Shown here piece after piece: positions 25,584 to 32,872 of a DNA stretch of 64,000 nucleotides. Numbering within the stretch: position 1 is the stretch's first letter; each line of letters starts with the position of its first letter. The translations under genes and the position numbers were made by a program. Source of the stretch: Flavobacteriaceae bacterium (GTDB lineage Bacteria; Bacteroidota; Bacteroidia; Flavobacteriales; Flavobacteriaceae); contig SIHP01000008.1 in assembly GCA_004762155.1 (NCBI GenBank), positions 62,001-126,000 on the forward strand, given 5' to 3'. Under the pieces are notes generated by a model. The model searched no databases. It saw only the letters and a list, made by a program, of their open reading frames with translations, and was not told the origin of the DNA.

Positions 25584-26354
25584 ATGTCTCATCTTGTTAA
25601 ATCGATATTTTATTTTTTGGAGATCCCTTTTGAACCTTTTGTTTTTGGCGTTAAACTAAATATTCATTTAATATTAGAGTATTTAGCATTTTTTATTGGA
25701 TATAGATATTATGTAATATTAAAAAAAAATAAAGTTGATGCTATTCCTTCATCAAATCGACTAGTTATTATTCTTGGAGCTGCTATTGGAGCTTTTTTTG
25801 GTTCTAGAATTATGGGAATATTAGAACATCCTTTAACTATTTTGAATCATTCACCTCTTTATATCATGAATGTAAAAACAATTATGGGAGGCTTGTTTGG
25901 AGGTTTGTTAGGTGTTGAGGTTACCAAGAAAATAATAAAAGAACCTAATTCCTCTGGAGATTTATTTACGTTACCAATTATACTTGGAATATTTATAGGA
26001 AGAATTGGTTGTTTTTTATCTGGAGTAAATGAATTTACGTATGGAAAAAAAACTTCTTCTTTTGCAGGAATGGATTTAGGAGATGGTGTTTTAAGACATC
26101 CATTAGCATTATATGAATTGCTTTTTTTAATCTTTTTGTTTTTAATAATAAGGAATTATGGTAATAGAATGATACAAAGTGGATCTGTTTTTAAAATTTT
26201 TATGCTAACATATTTCTTGTTTCGTTTTTGTATTGAGTTTTTAAAACCAAATGAGTTTTTTGTGTTTGGTTTAAGTTCTATTCAATTATTATGTATAACT
26301 TGTTGGCTATATTATTATAAATTTATTTTAAAAGCTGTGAAAAATGCCTGTTAG
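25584..26354 (+). CDS. Lgt-like (prolipoprotein diacylglyceryl transferase family) membrane protein, divergent
   Basis: A 256-aa inner-membrane protein with about seven spans and the outline of Lgt, the enzyme that moves diacylglycerol from phosphatidylglycerol to prolipoproteins. Family traces are GAFFGSRIMGILEHP, TIMGGLFGGLLG, GIFIGRIGCFLSG and LFRFCIEFLKPNE. By eye, the catalytic His of the canonical SFHGGL motif appears as Phe, and the canonical GRxGNF reads GRIGCF, whereas the late Arg and Glu remain. It overlaps the downstream radical SAM gene by 11 bases, so they act together or are translated together. I infer a paralogue with altered chemistry or substrate, not the housekeeping lgt; that depends on my manual alignment. 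Confidence 0.8.
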   Translation: MSHLVKSIFYFLEIPFEPFVFGVKLNIHLILEYLAFFIGYRYYVILKKNKVDAIPSSNRLVIILGAAIGAFFGSRIMGILEHPLTILNHSPLYIMNVKTIMGGLFGGLLGVEVTKKIIKEPNSSGDLFTLPIILGIFIGRIGCFLSGVNEFTYGKKTSSFAGMDLGDGVLRHPLALYELLFLIFLFLIIRNYGNRMIQSGSVFKIFMLTYFLFRFCIEFLKPNEFFVFGLSSIQLLCITCWLYYYKFILKAVKNAC

Positions 26355-27738
26355 AAAGTATACTTATTACGATTTTACATTGAGTTTGTGCCCGGAATGT
26401 TTAAAACGTGTAGATGCAAAAATTGTATTTGAAAATGAAAACGTATACATGTTAAAACGTTGTCCTGAACATGGGAATTCTAAAGTTTTAATTGCTGATG
26501 ATATTGAATATTATAAAAATATTAGAAATTATAACAAACCTTCAGAAACACCTTATACCTTTAATACAAAAACTGATTATGGTTGTCCTTACGATTGTGG
26601 TTTGTGTCCAGATCATGAACAACATTCTTGTTTAACCGTTTTAGAAGTAACAGACAGATGTAATCTAACATGTCCTACTTGTTATGCAGGTTCTTCACCT
26701 ACTTACGGAAGACATCGTACTTTAGAAGAAATAAAAACGATGTTAGATACTATTGTAAAGAATGAAAAGGAGCCTGATGTTGTTCAAATAAGTGGAGGAG
26801 AGCCAACGATTCATCCTCAGTTTTTTGAGATTTTAGATTACGCAAAATCTTTGCCAATTAAACATGTAATGGTAAATACAAATGGAATTAAAATTGCAAA
26901 AGATAAAGCGTTTGTAAAAAGATTAAAAACGTATGTTCCAGATTTTGAAATTTATTTACAATTTGATTCTTTTAATGATGAGGTATTGCAACAAATGCGT
27001 GGTGCTAAGCTTTCAGAAATAAGAAAACAGGCAATTGCAAACCTTAATGAGGTGAATTTATCTACTACTTTGGTCGTAACACTTCAAAAAGGATTGAATG
27101 ATCATGAAATGGGAGAAATAATTGAATACGCTTTGCAACAAAAATGTGTTCGTGGAGTTACTTTTCAACCAACACAAATAGCAGGAAGATTAGAAAACTT
27201 TAATCCAGAAACAGATCGATTAACATTAACAGAAGTAAGAAGGAATATTTTAGAACAAGCTCCTGTTTTTAATTCAGACGATTTAATTCCTGTGCCTTGT
27301 AATCCAGATGCTTTGGTTATGGGATATGCTTTAAAATTAGGAGGAGAAGTTTTTCCGTTAACACGTTATGTAAATCCTGCAGATTTATTAGACAATAGTA
27401 AAAACACTATTGTTTATGAACAAGATGATGTTTTACACGGAAAAATGATTGAATTATTCAGTACAGGAAACTCTGTAGATGTTGCTGAAGAGAAATTAAA
27501 ATCTATTATGTGTTGTTTGCCCAATATTGATGCTCCAAATTTAGGGTACGATAATTTATTTAGAATTATAATTATGCAATTTATAGATGCTTATAATTTT
27601 GATGTAAGAGCAATTAAAAAATCATGTGTTCATATTATAGATAAAGACAATAAAATTATTCCTTTTGAAACCATGAATTTATTTTACAGAGATGATAAAA
27701 AAGAGCGATTAGAAGAACTTAAAAAAGAAAGTATATGA
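26344..27738 (+). CDS. Radical SAM protein resembling tetraether synthase (Tes/MJ0619 group)
   Basis: A 464-aa iron-sulfur enzyme. The radical SAM cluster motif is CNLTCPTC (Cys106, 110, 113), with the GGE motif ISGGEPTIHP near residue 152. The N-terminus adds further cysteines: CPEC at 16-19, Cys40, and a second CX3CX2C, CPYDCGLC (81, 85, 88), plus Cys96. The C-terminus has IMCCLPNID and KSCVHIIDKDNKIIPFETMN. This pattern is what I recall for the archaeal Tes/MJ0619 group, whose members join lipid tails through C-C bonds, and for bacterial homologues linked to membrane-spanning lipids. It overlaps the Lgt-like gene by 11 bases and the next small gene by 4. Lipid-tail modification is inference. 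Confidence 0.85.
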   Translation: MPVRKYTYYDFTLSLCPECLKRVDAKIVFENENVYMLKRCPEHGNSKVLIADDIEYYKNIRNYNKPSETPYTFNTKTDYGCPYDCGLCPDHEQHSCLTVLEVTDRCNLTCPTCYAGSSPTYGRHRTLEEIKTMLDTIVKNEKEPDVVQISGGEPTIHPQFFEILDYAKSLPIKHVMVNTNGIKIAKDKAFVKRLKTYVPDFEIYLQFDSFNDEVLQQMRGAKLSEIRKQAIANLNEVNLSTTLVVTLQKGLNDHEMGEIIEYALQQKCVRGVTFQPTQIAGRLENFNPETDRLTLTEVRRNILEQAPVFNSDDLIPVPCNPDALVMGYALKLGGEVFPLTRYVNPADLLDNSKNTIVYEQDDVLHGKMIELFSTGNSVDVAEEKLKSIMCCLPNIDAPNLGYDNLFRIIIMQFIDAYNFDVRAIKKSCVHIIDKDNKIIPFETMNLFYRDDKKERLEELKKESI

Positions 27739-27929
27739 GTTTTTTAGAGGTGAATTTTGGGAATGATATTTTTTTTCTAATTTTTGGAATGCTTTTCGGT
27801 ATTCCTATATTGTTTACTATTATTGGAGCGTTTTTAAGAAAAAAATATAAAAAAGCAGCGAATGTCTTTTTTGTTTTGGCGGTTTTGTATCTTCTTGTAG
27901 GTTTAGGATTATGTTTTGGGGGAATCTAA
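27735..27929 (+). CDS. Small two-span membrane protein coupled to the radical SAM gene
   Basis: A 64-residue protein whose ATG overlaps the radical SAM stop codon as ATGA (27735-27738), the classic sign of coupled translation. It has two hydrophobic segments, about 11-34 (IFFLIFGMLFGIPILFTIIG) and about 43-63 (ANVFFVLAVLYLLVGLGLCF), joined by a basic turn RKKYKK. No known domain is seen. It may be a membrane anchor or adaptor for the soluble radical SAM enzyme, an inference from position only. Confidence 0.75.
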   Translation: MSFLEVNFGNDIFFLIFGMLFGIPILFTIIGAFLRKKYKKAANVFFVLAVLYLLVGLGLCFGGI

Positions 27930-27946
27930 TTTATTATATAGGTTTT

Positions 27947-28330
27947 TTAAATTTTATTTTTTAAAACCCAAAAACCATAGAATCCAAGGAAAAGCTCTCC
28001 CAATGTTCCAAAAACATAGCCTAAAGATGGCGTACCGTCTATTAAAATACTAACAACTCTACCAAAACCTAAACCTAGCATAAAAATTACATTACTAATT
28101 AAGGCAGGTTTAAAATATTTTTGTTTAAAAACACCAATTCCCCATAAAATTGAAAAACCAAGATACAAGCCCATTATAGCTTTAAAAAGATTGTGTTCAT
28201 CAATAGTATTTACATCAACATCTATTAAATTAGCTGGATCTATACCGTAAAAAAAAGCTACAGGAACAACAATAAATACACTTATAATTAAATGTATTTT
28301 AGTTGTTAAATCAAATATATTCTTAACCAT
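27947..28330 (-). CDS. DUF4345-like membrane protein
   Basis: A 127-aa protein with four predicted spans: near 8-28 (KIHLIISVFIVVPVAFFYGI), 46-65 (LFKAIMGLYLGFSILWGIGV), 73-95 (FKPALISNVIFMLGLGFGRV) and 102-124 (LGYVFGTLGELFLGFYGFWVL). The GLYLGFSILWGIG and GFGRVVSILIDG segments fit the DUF4345 family. It is preceded by the terminator of the DUF5777 cluster, so it probably has its own promoter, and it converges on the radical SAM cluster with an 18-base gap. Function unknown. Confidence 0.75.
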   Translation of the reverse strand: MVKNIFDLTTKIHLIISVFIVVPVAFFYGIDPANLIDVDVNTIDEHNLFKAIMGLYLGFSILWGIGVFKQKYFKPALISNVIFMLGLGFGRVVSILIDGTPSLGYVFGTLGELFLGFYGFWVLKNKI

Positions 28331-28345
28331 ATTAAAAAATAAAAT

Positions 28346-28380
28346 AAAAAAGGTCTCTATAAATATAGAAACCTTTTTTG
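28346..28380 (-). terminator. Terminator of the YceI/DUF5777 cluster
   Basis: AAAAAAGGTCTCTAT pairs with ATAGAAACCTTTTTT apart from one mismatch, across a 4-base loop. It lies just after the stop of the DUF5777 gene on the minus strand. Confidence 0.8.
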
Positions 28381-28398
28381 TATATAAATGTTTTTAGT

Positions 28399-29271
28399 TT
28401 AAAAAACTCTAACAACATTAAATCCAAAAGCAATGTCTCCAATAGCTTTACTAATAAAACCAGGCTCATTAGTCGATTGTGCGTTGGTGAAAAGTAATTG
28501 AAAAACATGTCCACCAGTTTCTATATCAATACCAAATGTATACGGATTAGTGTAAATAGATTCACTGCTTCTATTGAAGTTATGAATATATTCTGCATTA
28601 AAACTAACACGTTTGCTTAATTTATAACGACCACCAAAACCAAATGCTATTTGGTTAAAGTTAGCTTCTTTAACTTCGTTTAAATCCTGAAAATTTTGTC
28701 TTACGTATGTAGGAGCAATTTCAAAAGAAAAGTTTTTAGAAAATCTACGAGAAATTAATCCTTGTATAACATAACTATATTTATCTGCATCTTTTAAAGT
28801 TGGATATGTTGTTGTATTCAACAAGGTGTTTCTATTAATAGCGGTATATCCAGCTATGTTAAAAGGAAATTTAGAAGATTGTTTAGCAAAGCGAACTTTT
28901 GCTGCCGCAGCAAATGTTCTATTAAATGATTCTCTACTGATACTAAATTGAATTCCATCCCAAAAACTATATAATAGTTCAATTCTTGTATTGGCTTCAT
29001 CTAAACCAAAAAAGGTATCTAACCCATCTTCTAGCGCGCCAAATCTATGCGAAACAATTAAATATAAATCTCCTTTGTCTGCAATTTTTGTAGATTGCAT
29101 ATTTCCAATTTTTAAAGTTTTAAAAGCAGGTAATTCAAAAGTTACTTGATCTTTTGTCACTTCATCTAATTCTCCTAGTAAATCATCTTCTTGAGAAAAA
29201 CCAAGAAACGACGATAAGATTAACAAATAGCAAATAATACTGCTTTTGATTGTATTTATTTTATAATACAT
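28399..29271 (-). CDS. DUF5777-type outer-membrane beta-barrel protein
   Basis: A 290-aa protein with a signal peptide ending near GFSQ (about residue 26), then alternating strands typical of a small outer-membrane barrel and a C-terminal aromatic residue (VVRVF). Segments such as LYLIVSHRFGALEDGLDTFF and RESFNRTFAAAAKVRFAKQ match what I recall of DUF5777 proteins. The gene overlaps the OB-fold gene by 16 bases and ends the four-gene minus-strand cluster with YceI and a haem-motif lipoprotein. That context suggests an envelope redox or lipid process, but nothing fixes it. Confidence 0.8.
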   Translation of the reverse strand: MYYKINTIKSSIICYLLILSSFLGFSQEDDLLGELDEVTKDQVTFELPAFKTLKIGNMQSTKIADKGDLYLIVSHRFGALEDGLDTFFGLDEANTRIELLYSFWDGIQFSISRESFNRTFAAAAKVRFAKQSSKFPFNIAGYTAINRNTLLNTTTYPTLKDADKYSYVIQGLISRRFSKNFSFEIAPTYVRQNFQDLNEVKEANFNQIAFGFGGRYKLSKRVSFNAEYIHNFNRSSESIYTNPYTFGIDIETGGHVFQLLFTNAQSTNEPGFISKAIGDIAFGFNVVRVF

Positions 29272-29639
29272 TGGTTTAGTTTTAATTCGTTTAACAATTC
29301 ATCATAACCGATAATAGTACCTTTTACAGTTATTGTTTCTCCTTTTTTTAAGTTTTTAGTAGCTTCTTTTAACTGACAAAACATAAAATCATCAAGGATA
29401 AAACCATGATCAACAACAGATGAAATTTTACCTGTTAGTTCTACAGTTTTAGTGTACCAAACTGAATAGTCTGCTTCTACTTTTTTTAAAAAATCTTTAG
29501 ATTCACCAATATAAGAAGCCTTAATTTCTTGTATTGTTTTATGTGGTTTATACATGTATTTATATACTGCAAAACTACCAATGGCCGCAACTACTAAAAA
29601 GATTAATAAAATCGACTTACTTTTTTTCAGTGAAATCAT
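29256..29639 (-). CDS. Membrane-anchored OB-fold protein (tRNA_anti-like)
   Basis: A 127-residue protein with one N-terminal anchor (about 9-27, ILLIFLVVAAIGSFAVYKY) and an extracytoplasmic OB-fold-like domain: TVELTGKISSVVDHGFIL, then KKGETITVKGTIIGYDELLN and LNQCIIK. The pattern matches the tRNA_anti-like family, whose name refers to fold, not to tRNA binding. It overlaps yceI upstream by 23 bases and the DUF5777 gene downstream by 16, so all three are coupled. Function unknown. Confidence 0.75.
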   Translation of the reverse strand: MISLKKSKSILLIFLVVAAIGSFAVYKYMYKPHKTIQEIKASYIGESKDFLKKVEADYSVWYTKTVELTGKISSVVDHGFILDDFMFCQLKEATKNLKKGETITVKGTIIGYDELLNELKLNQCIIK

Positions 29640-30150
29640 AATTCATGGTAATGTTTATTTTGTCTGCTATTTTTTTACTAACAATACTTGGTATATCAAT
29701 ATTAAAGTCGCTTGGTAATACAATAAATCCACCAGTGAAATTAATTATACTATCTTTTTTACTAATTTTAGCAGGAAAACTTATTTCTTTTCCAATTTCT
29801 CTTACTGTTAAAGTACCTTTAACTATGTATTCTTTGTTTTCGTCAATTTCCGCAGCATTAAAACCTTCAACTTTTCCTTTAAAAGTGGCTTTAGGGTATT
29901 TATCAGAGTCCATATAGTTCTCATTAAAATGCTCTTGCATTAAAGCAACTTTAAATTTAAAAGCAGTAATAAATAATTGCGAAGCTATTTGACCATCGTT
30001 GGTTAAAATTGCTGTTGTACTATTGTTTTTGGCTTCAACAGGTTCAAAAGCTTCAACAGATGCTTTCATTTCTGTAAATCCATTTCTTGTCATAAATTTT
30101 TGCGCAAAAATTGCTTGCGAAAAGATTAAAAGGAAAAATACTGTTCTCAT
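29617..30150 (-). CDS. YceI-family periplasmic protein
   Basis: A 177-aa secreted protein with a signal peptide (MRTVFFLLIFSQAIFAQ) and the lipocalin-like YceI domain. Visible landmarks are NGFTEMKASVEAFEPVEAKN, the segment MDSDKYPKATFKGKVEGF (usually MLxxxxYPxatF in the family) and GTLTVREIGKEISFPAKISK. YceI proteins bind isoprenoid-type lipids. It lies 33 bases downstream of the haem-motif lipoprotein gene and overlaps the OB-fold gene. The native ligand and partners are unknown; the cluster hints at an electron-transfer or quinone-related use. Confidence 0.88.
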   Translation of the reverse strand: MRTVFFLLIFSQAIFAQKFMTRNGFTEMKASVEAFEPVEAKNNSTTAILTNDGQIASQLFITAFKFKVALMQEHFNENYMDSDKYPKATFKGKVEGFNAAEIDENKEYIVKGTLTVREIGKEISFPAKISKKDSIINFTGGFIVLPSDFNIDIPSIVSKKIADKINITMNYDFTEKK

Positions 30151-30183
30151 ATTGATGTAATTTTATTTTTGTTTCGTTTTTAT

Positions 30184-30546
30184 TTAGTTTTCTAATAGTC
30201 CATCTGCAACCCATTGATCTATAATTGATCTTGTAGTTTGATCTAACATGCCAGTTGGTGGCATTGGATTACTACTATTGTTCATTCTAGCTACCATTCG
30301 TCCACTTTCTGCAACCGTTTTTACTTGGTCATAAGTGTTTAATGAAATACCACCAGGAGGTGTTGTGCTTCCGTGGCAAGCTGTTGTTGCACAGCTACCA
30401 CTGATGATTGATTGAACATCTTTATCATAAGTAGTAAGTACATCAGGATTTTCAATTATTATTGGTTCTTCAATGGTTGTAGAGGAACAACTAACTAAAA
30501 AAGCTCCAAATAATATTACTAATGTTGTTTTTACATAGTTTGTCAT
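30184..30546 (-). CDS. Lipoprotein with a c-type haem-like CX4CH motif
   Basis: A small envelope lipoprotein, about 120 aa from the ATG at 30546 (MTNYVKTTLVILFGAFLVSC). An upstream ATG at 30570 would add eight residues and also give a usable signal. The lipobox is LVSC. The mature part holds SCATTACHGS, a CX4CH sequence, and a distal Met motif (NNSSNPMPPTGMLDQTT), as in short mono-haem domains of the planctomycete/Bacteroidota cytochrome type. Haem attachment at CX4CH rather than CX2CH is plausible but unproven. First gene of the cluster with yceI. Confidence 0.75.
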   Translation of the reverse strand: MTNYVKTTLVILFGAFLVSCSSTTIEEPIIIENPDVLTTYDKDVQSIISGSCATTACHGSTTPPGGISLNTYDQVKTVAESGRMVARMNNSSNPMPPTGMLDQTTRSIIDQWVADGLLEN

Positions 30547-30570
30547 CGATATTGGGGTTTTTGTTTTCAT

Positions 30571-30963
30571 TTTAATAAAATTTCTTTATAGTATTTGAAT
30601 GATTTTAAGATTGAAATGAAAATTTATATTTTAATAGTTGTTATTTTTAATATAGAGCTAAATTAAGTTTATAGATTATTAGTGACTGTAACAAAATGAC
30701 AAAAAAAAGGTAATTTTCCGACAAAAATGATTTTTAAGAACTAAAGATGAATGAAATTATTTTACTAAACTCTTTGTGTAATATAAGAAAAACATGTTGA
30801 AAATCAATTAAATAAAAATGTTTGTTCTTTTCAAGAAAAAGTATTTTACCATTTTTTTTGTTTGATTCTTATTTTTTAATAAGTATATTTTTTTTGATGA
30901 AGCGCTATAAATTAGAGTTTAGAATAAGAAAACTCTTTTATTTGCTTGAACTTTTAAATACTG
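30571..30963. other. A/T-rich divergent intergenic region
   Basis: About 390 bases between the haem-motif lipoprotein gene and the lepA promoter. I see no open frame worth calling, no stable hairpin with a T-run and no RNA gene signature. It probably holds the promoter of the minus-strand cluster, though no perfect TAnnTTTG was found close to that start. Confidence 0.5.
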
Positions 30964-30971
30964 TATCTTTG
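30964..30971 (+). promoter_or_regulatory. -7 promoter element for lepA
   Basis: TATCTTTG matches TAnnTTTG, 27 bases before the lepA ATG. Confidence 0.55.
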
Positions 30972-30998
30972 TTAGCTATTAAGACGTAATAAATACGA

Positions 30999-32795
30999 AT
31001 GAAAAACATAAGAAATTTTTGCATTATTGCACATATTGATCACGGTAAAAGTACATTAGCTGATAGATTATTAGATTATACAGGTTCTGTAACAAAAAGA
31101 GAGCAACAGGCTCAACTACTGGATAATATGGATTTGGAGCGTGAACGTGGTATCACCATTAAGTCACATGCCATTCAAATGGATTTTACACACAAAGGAG
31201 AACAATATATTTTAAATTTAATAGATACTCCTGGTCACGTAGATTTCTCTTATGAAGTTTCTAGATCTATTGCCGCTTGTGAAGGTGCTCTATTAATTGT
31301 AGATGCAGCACAAAGTATACAAGCGCAAACTATTTCTAACTTATATTTAGCTTTAGAAAATGATTTAGAGATTATTCCTATTTTAAATAAAGTTGATTTA
31401 CCTTCTGCTAACCCAGAAGAAGTAACTGATGATATTGTTGATTTATTAGGTTGTGATCCAGAAGAGGTAATTCATGCAAGTGGAAAAACAGGTTTTGGAG
31501 TTGATAATATTTTAGATGCAATTATAGATAGAATTCCAGCACCTGAAGGAGATCCAGATGCGCCTTTACAAGCTTTAATTTTTGATAGCGTTTATAATTC
31601 TTATAGAGGAATTGAAACTTATTTTAGAGTTTTAAATGGTGAAATTAAAAAAGGACAACGTATAAAATTTATGGCTACCGATAATGAGTATTTTGCTGAT
31701 GAGGTTGGTACTTTAAAATTAGAGCAAGTTGTAAAGAAAGTTGTAAAAACAGGAGATGTTGGGTATTTAATTACTGGAATAAAAACAGCTAAAGAAGTAA
31801 AGGTTGGAGATACAATTACTGATGCTGTAAATCCAACTACAGAAACAATTGATGGTTTTGAAGACGTGAAACCAATGGTTTTTGCAGGGATTTATCCTGT
31901 AGATACTGAAGATTATGAAGAACTGCGTACTTCTATGGAAAAACTGCAACTAAACGATGCTTCTTTGGTATTTCAGCCAGAAAGTTCTGCTGCTTTAGGT
32001 TTTGGTTTCCGTTGTGGTTTTTTAGGAATGTTACATATGGAAATTATTCAAGAGCGTTTAGAGCGTGAGTTTAATATGACTGTTATTACTACCGTACCTA
32101 ACGTGTCTTACCATGCATATACTAAGAAAAATCCAGAAGAAATAATTGTACTTAATAACCCTACAGATTTACCTGATCCTTCTAGATTAGAAAAAGTTGA
32201 AGAACCTTTTATTAAAGCAACTATAATTACCAAATCTGATTTTGTTGGACAAGTAATGAGTTTGTGTATAGAAAAAAGAGGAGAGATTGTAAATCAAACC
32301 TATTTAACTACAGAACGTGTAGAGTTAACTTTTGATATGCCTTTGGCAGAAATTGTATTTGATTTTTACGATCGTTTAAAAACAGTTTCTAAAGGATATG
32401 CTTCTTTTGATTACGCACCAATTGGAATGAGAACTTCTAAATTAGTTCGTGTAGATATTTTATTAAATGGAGACCCTGTAGATGCGCTTTCGGCATTATT
32501 ACATGCTGATAATGCGTATACGATTGGTAAAAAAATTGTAGAAAAGTTAAAAACACTAATTCCAAGACAACAGTTTGATATTCCTATTCAAGCTGCAATT
32601 GGAGCAAAAATTATTGCCAGAGAGACTACAAAAGCTTTACGTAAAGATGTAACGGCAAAATGTTATGGTGGAGATATTTCTCGTAAGCGTAAGTTATTAG
32701 AAAAGCAGAAAAAAGGTAAGAAAAGAATGCGTCAAGTTGGAAATGTAGAAATACCGCAAGAAGCATTTATGGCGGTATTAAAATTGAATGATTAA
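30999..32795 (+). CDS. lepA: Elongation factor 4 (LepA) GTPase
   Basis: Ribosome-associated GTPase of 598 aa, the family's usual length. G motifs are G1 [15 protein letters not shown] (residues 9-23), G2 RGITIKSH, G3 DTPGHVDF and G4 NKVDLP. LepA-specific parts follow: [20 protein letters not shown] in domain III and the C-terminal LepA domain (TKCYG-like [20 protein letters not shown]). It has its own promoter and a strong terminator. In most flavobacteria it is likewise a single-gene unit. Confidence 0.97.
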   Translation: MKNIRNFCIIAHIDHGKSTLADRLLDYTGSVTKREQQAQLLDNMDLERERGITIKSHAIQMDFTHKGEQYILNLIDTPGHVDFSYEVSRSIAACEGALLIVDAAQSIQAQTISNLYLALENDLEIIPILNKVDLPSANPEEVTDDIVDLLGCDPEEVIHASGKTGFGVDNILDAIIDRIPAPEGDPDAPLQALIFDSVYNSYRGIETYFRVLNGEIKKGQRIKFMATDNEYFADEVGTLKLEQVVKKVVKTGDVGYLITGIKTAKEVKVGDTITDAVNPTTETIDGFEDVKPMVFAGIYPVDTEDYEELRTSMEKLQLNDASLVFQPESSAALGFGFRCGFLGMLHMEIIQERLEREFNMTVITTVPNVSYHAYTKKNPEEIIVLNNPTDLPDPSRLEKVEEPFIKATIITKSDFVGQVMSLCIEKRGEIVNQTYLTTERVELTFDMPLAEIVFDFYDRLKTVSKGYASFDYAPIGMRTSKLVRVDILLNGDPVDALSALLHADNAYTIGKKIVEKLKTLIPRQQFDIPIQAAIGAKIIARETTKALRKDVTAKCYGGDISRKRKLLEKQKKGKKRMRQVGNVEIPQEAFMAVLKLND

Positions 32796-32818
32796 ATATA
32801 ATTTACATAACAAAATAG

Positions 32819-32850
32819 AACCAAATACTTTTTAAGTATTTGGTTTTTTT
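32819..32850 (+). terminator. lepA terminator
   Basis: AACCAAATACTT pairs perfectly with AAGTATTTGGTT across a 3-base loop, followed by five further T residues. Confidence 0.88.
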
Positions 32851-32872
32851 CATTAATTAAAATTTATAGACT

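Noticed and set aside
28332..28514. Minus-strand 60-codon frame
   Set aside because: It overlaps the DUF5777 coding sequence in another frame and the terminator.
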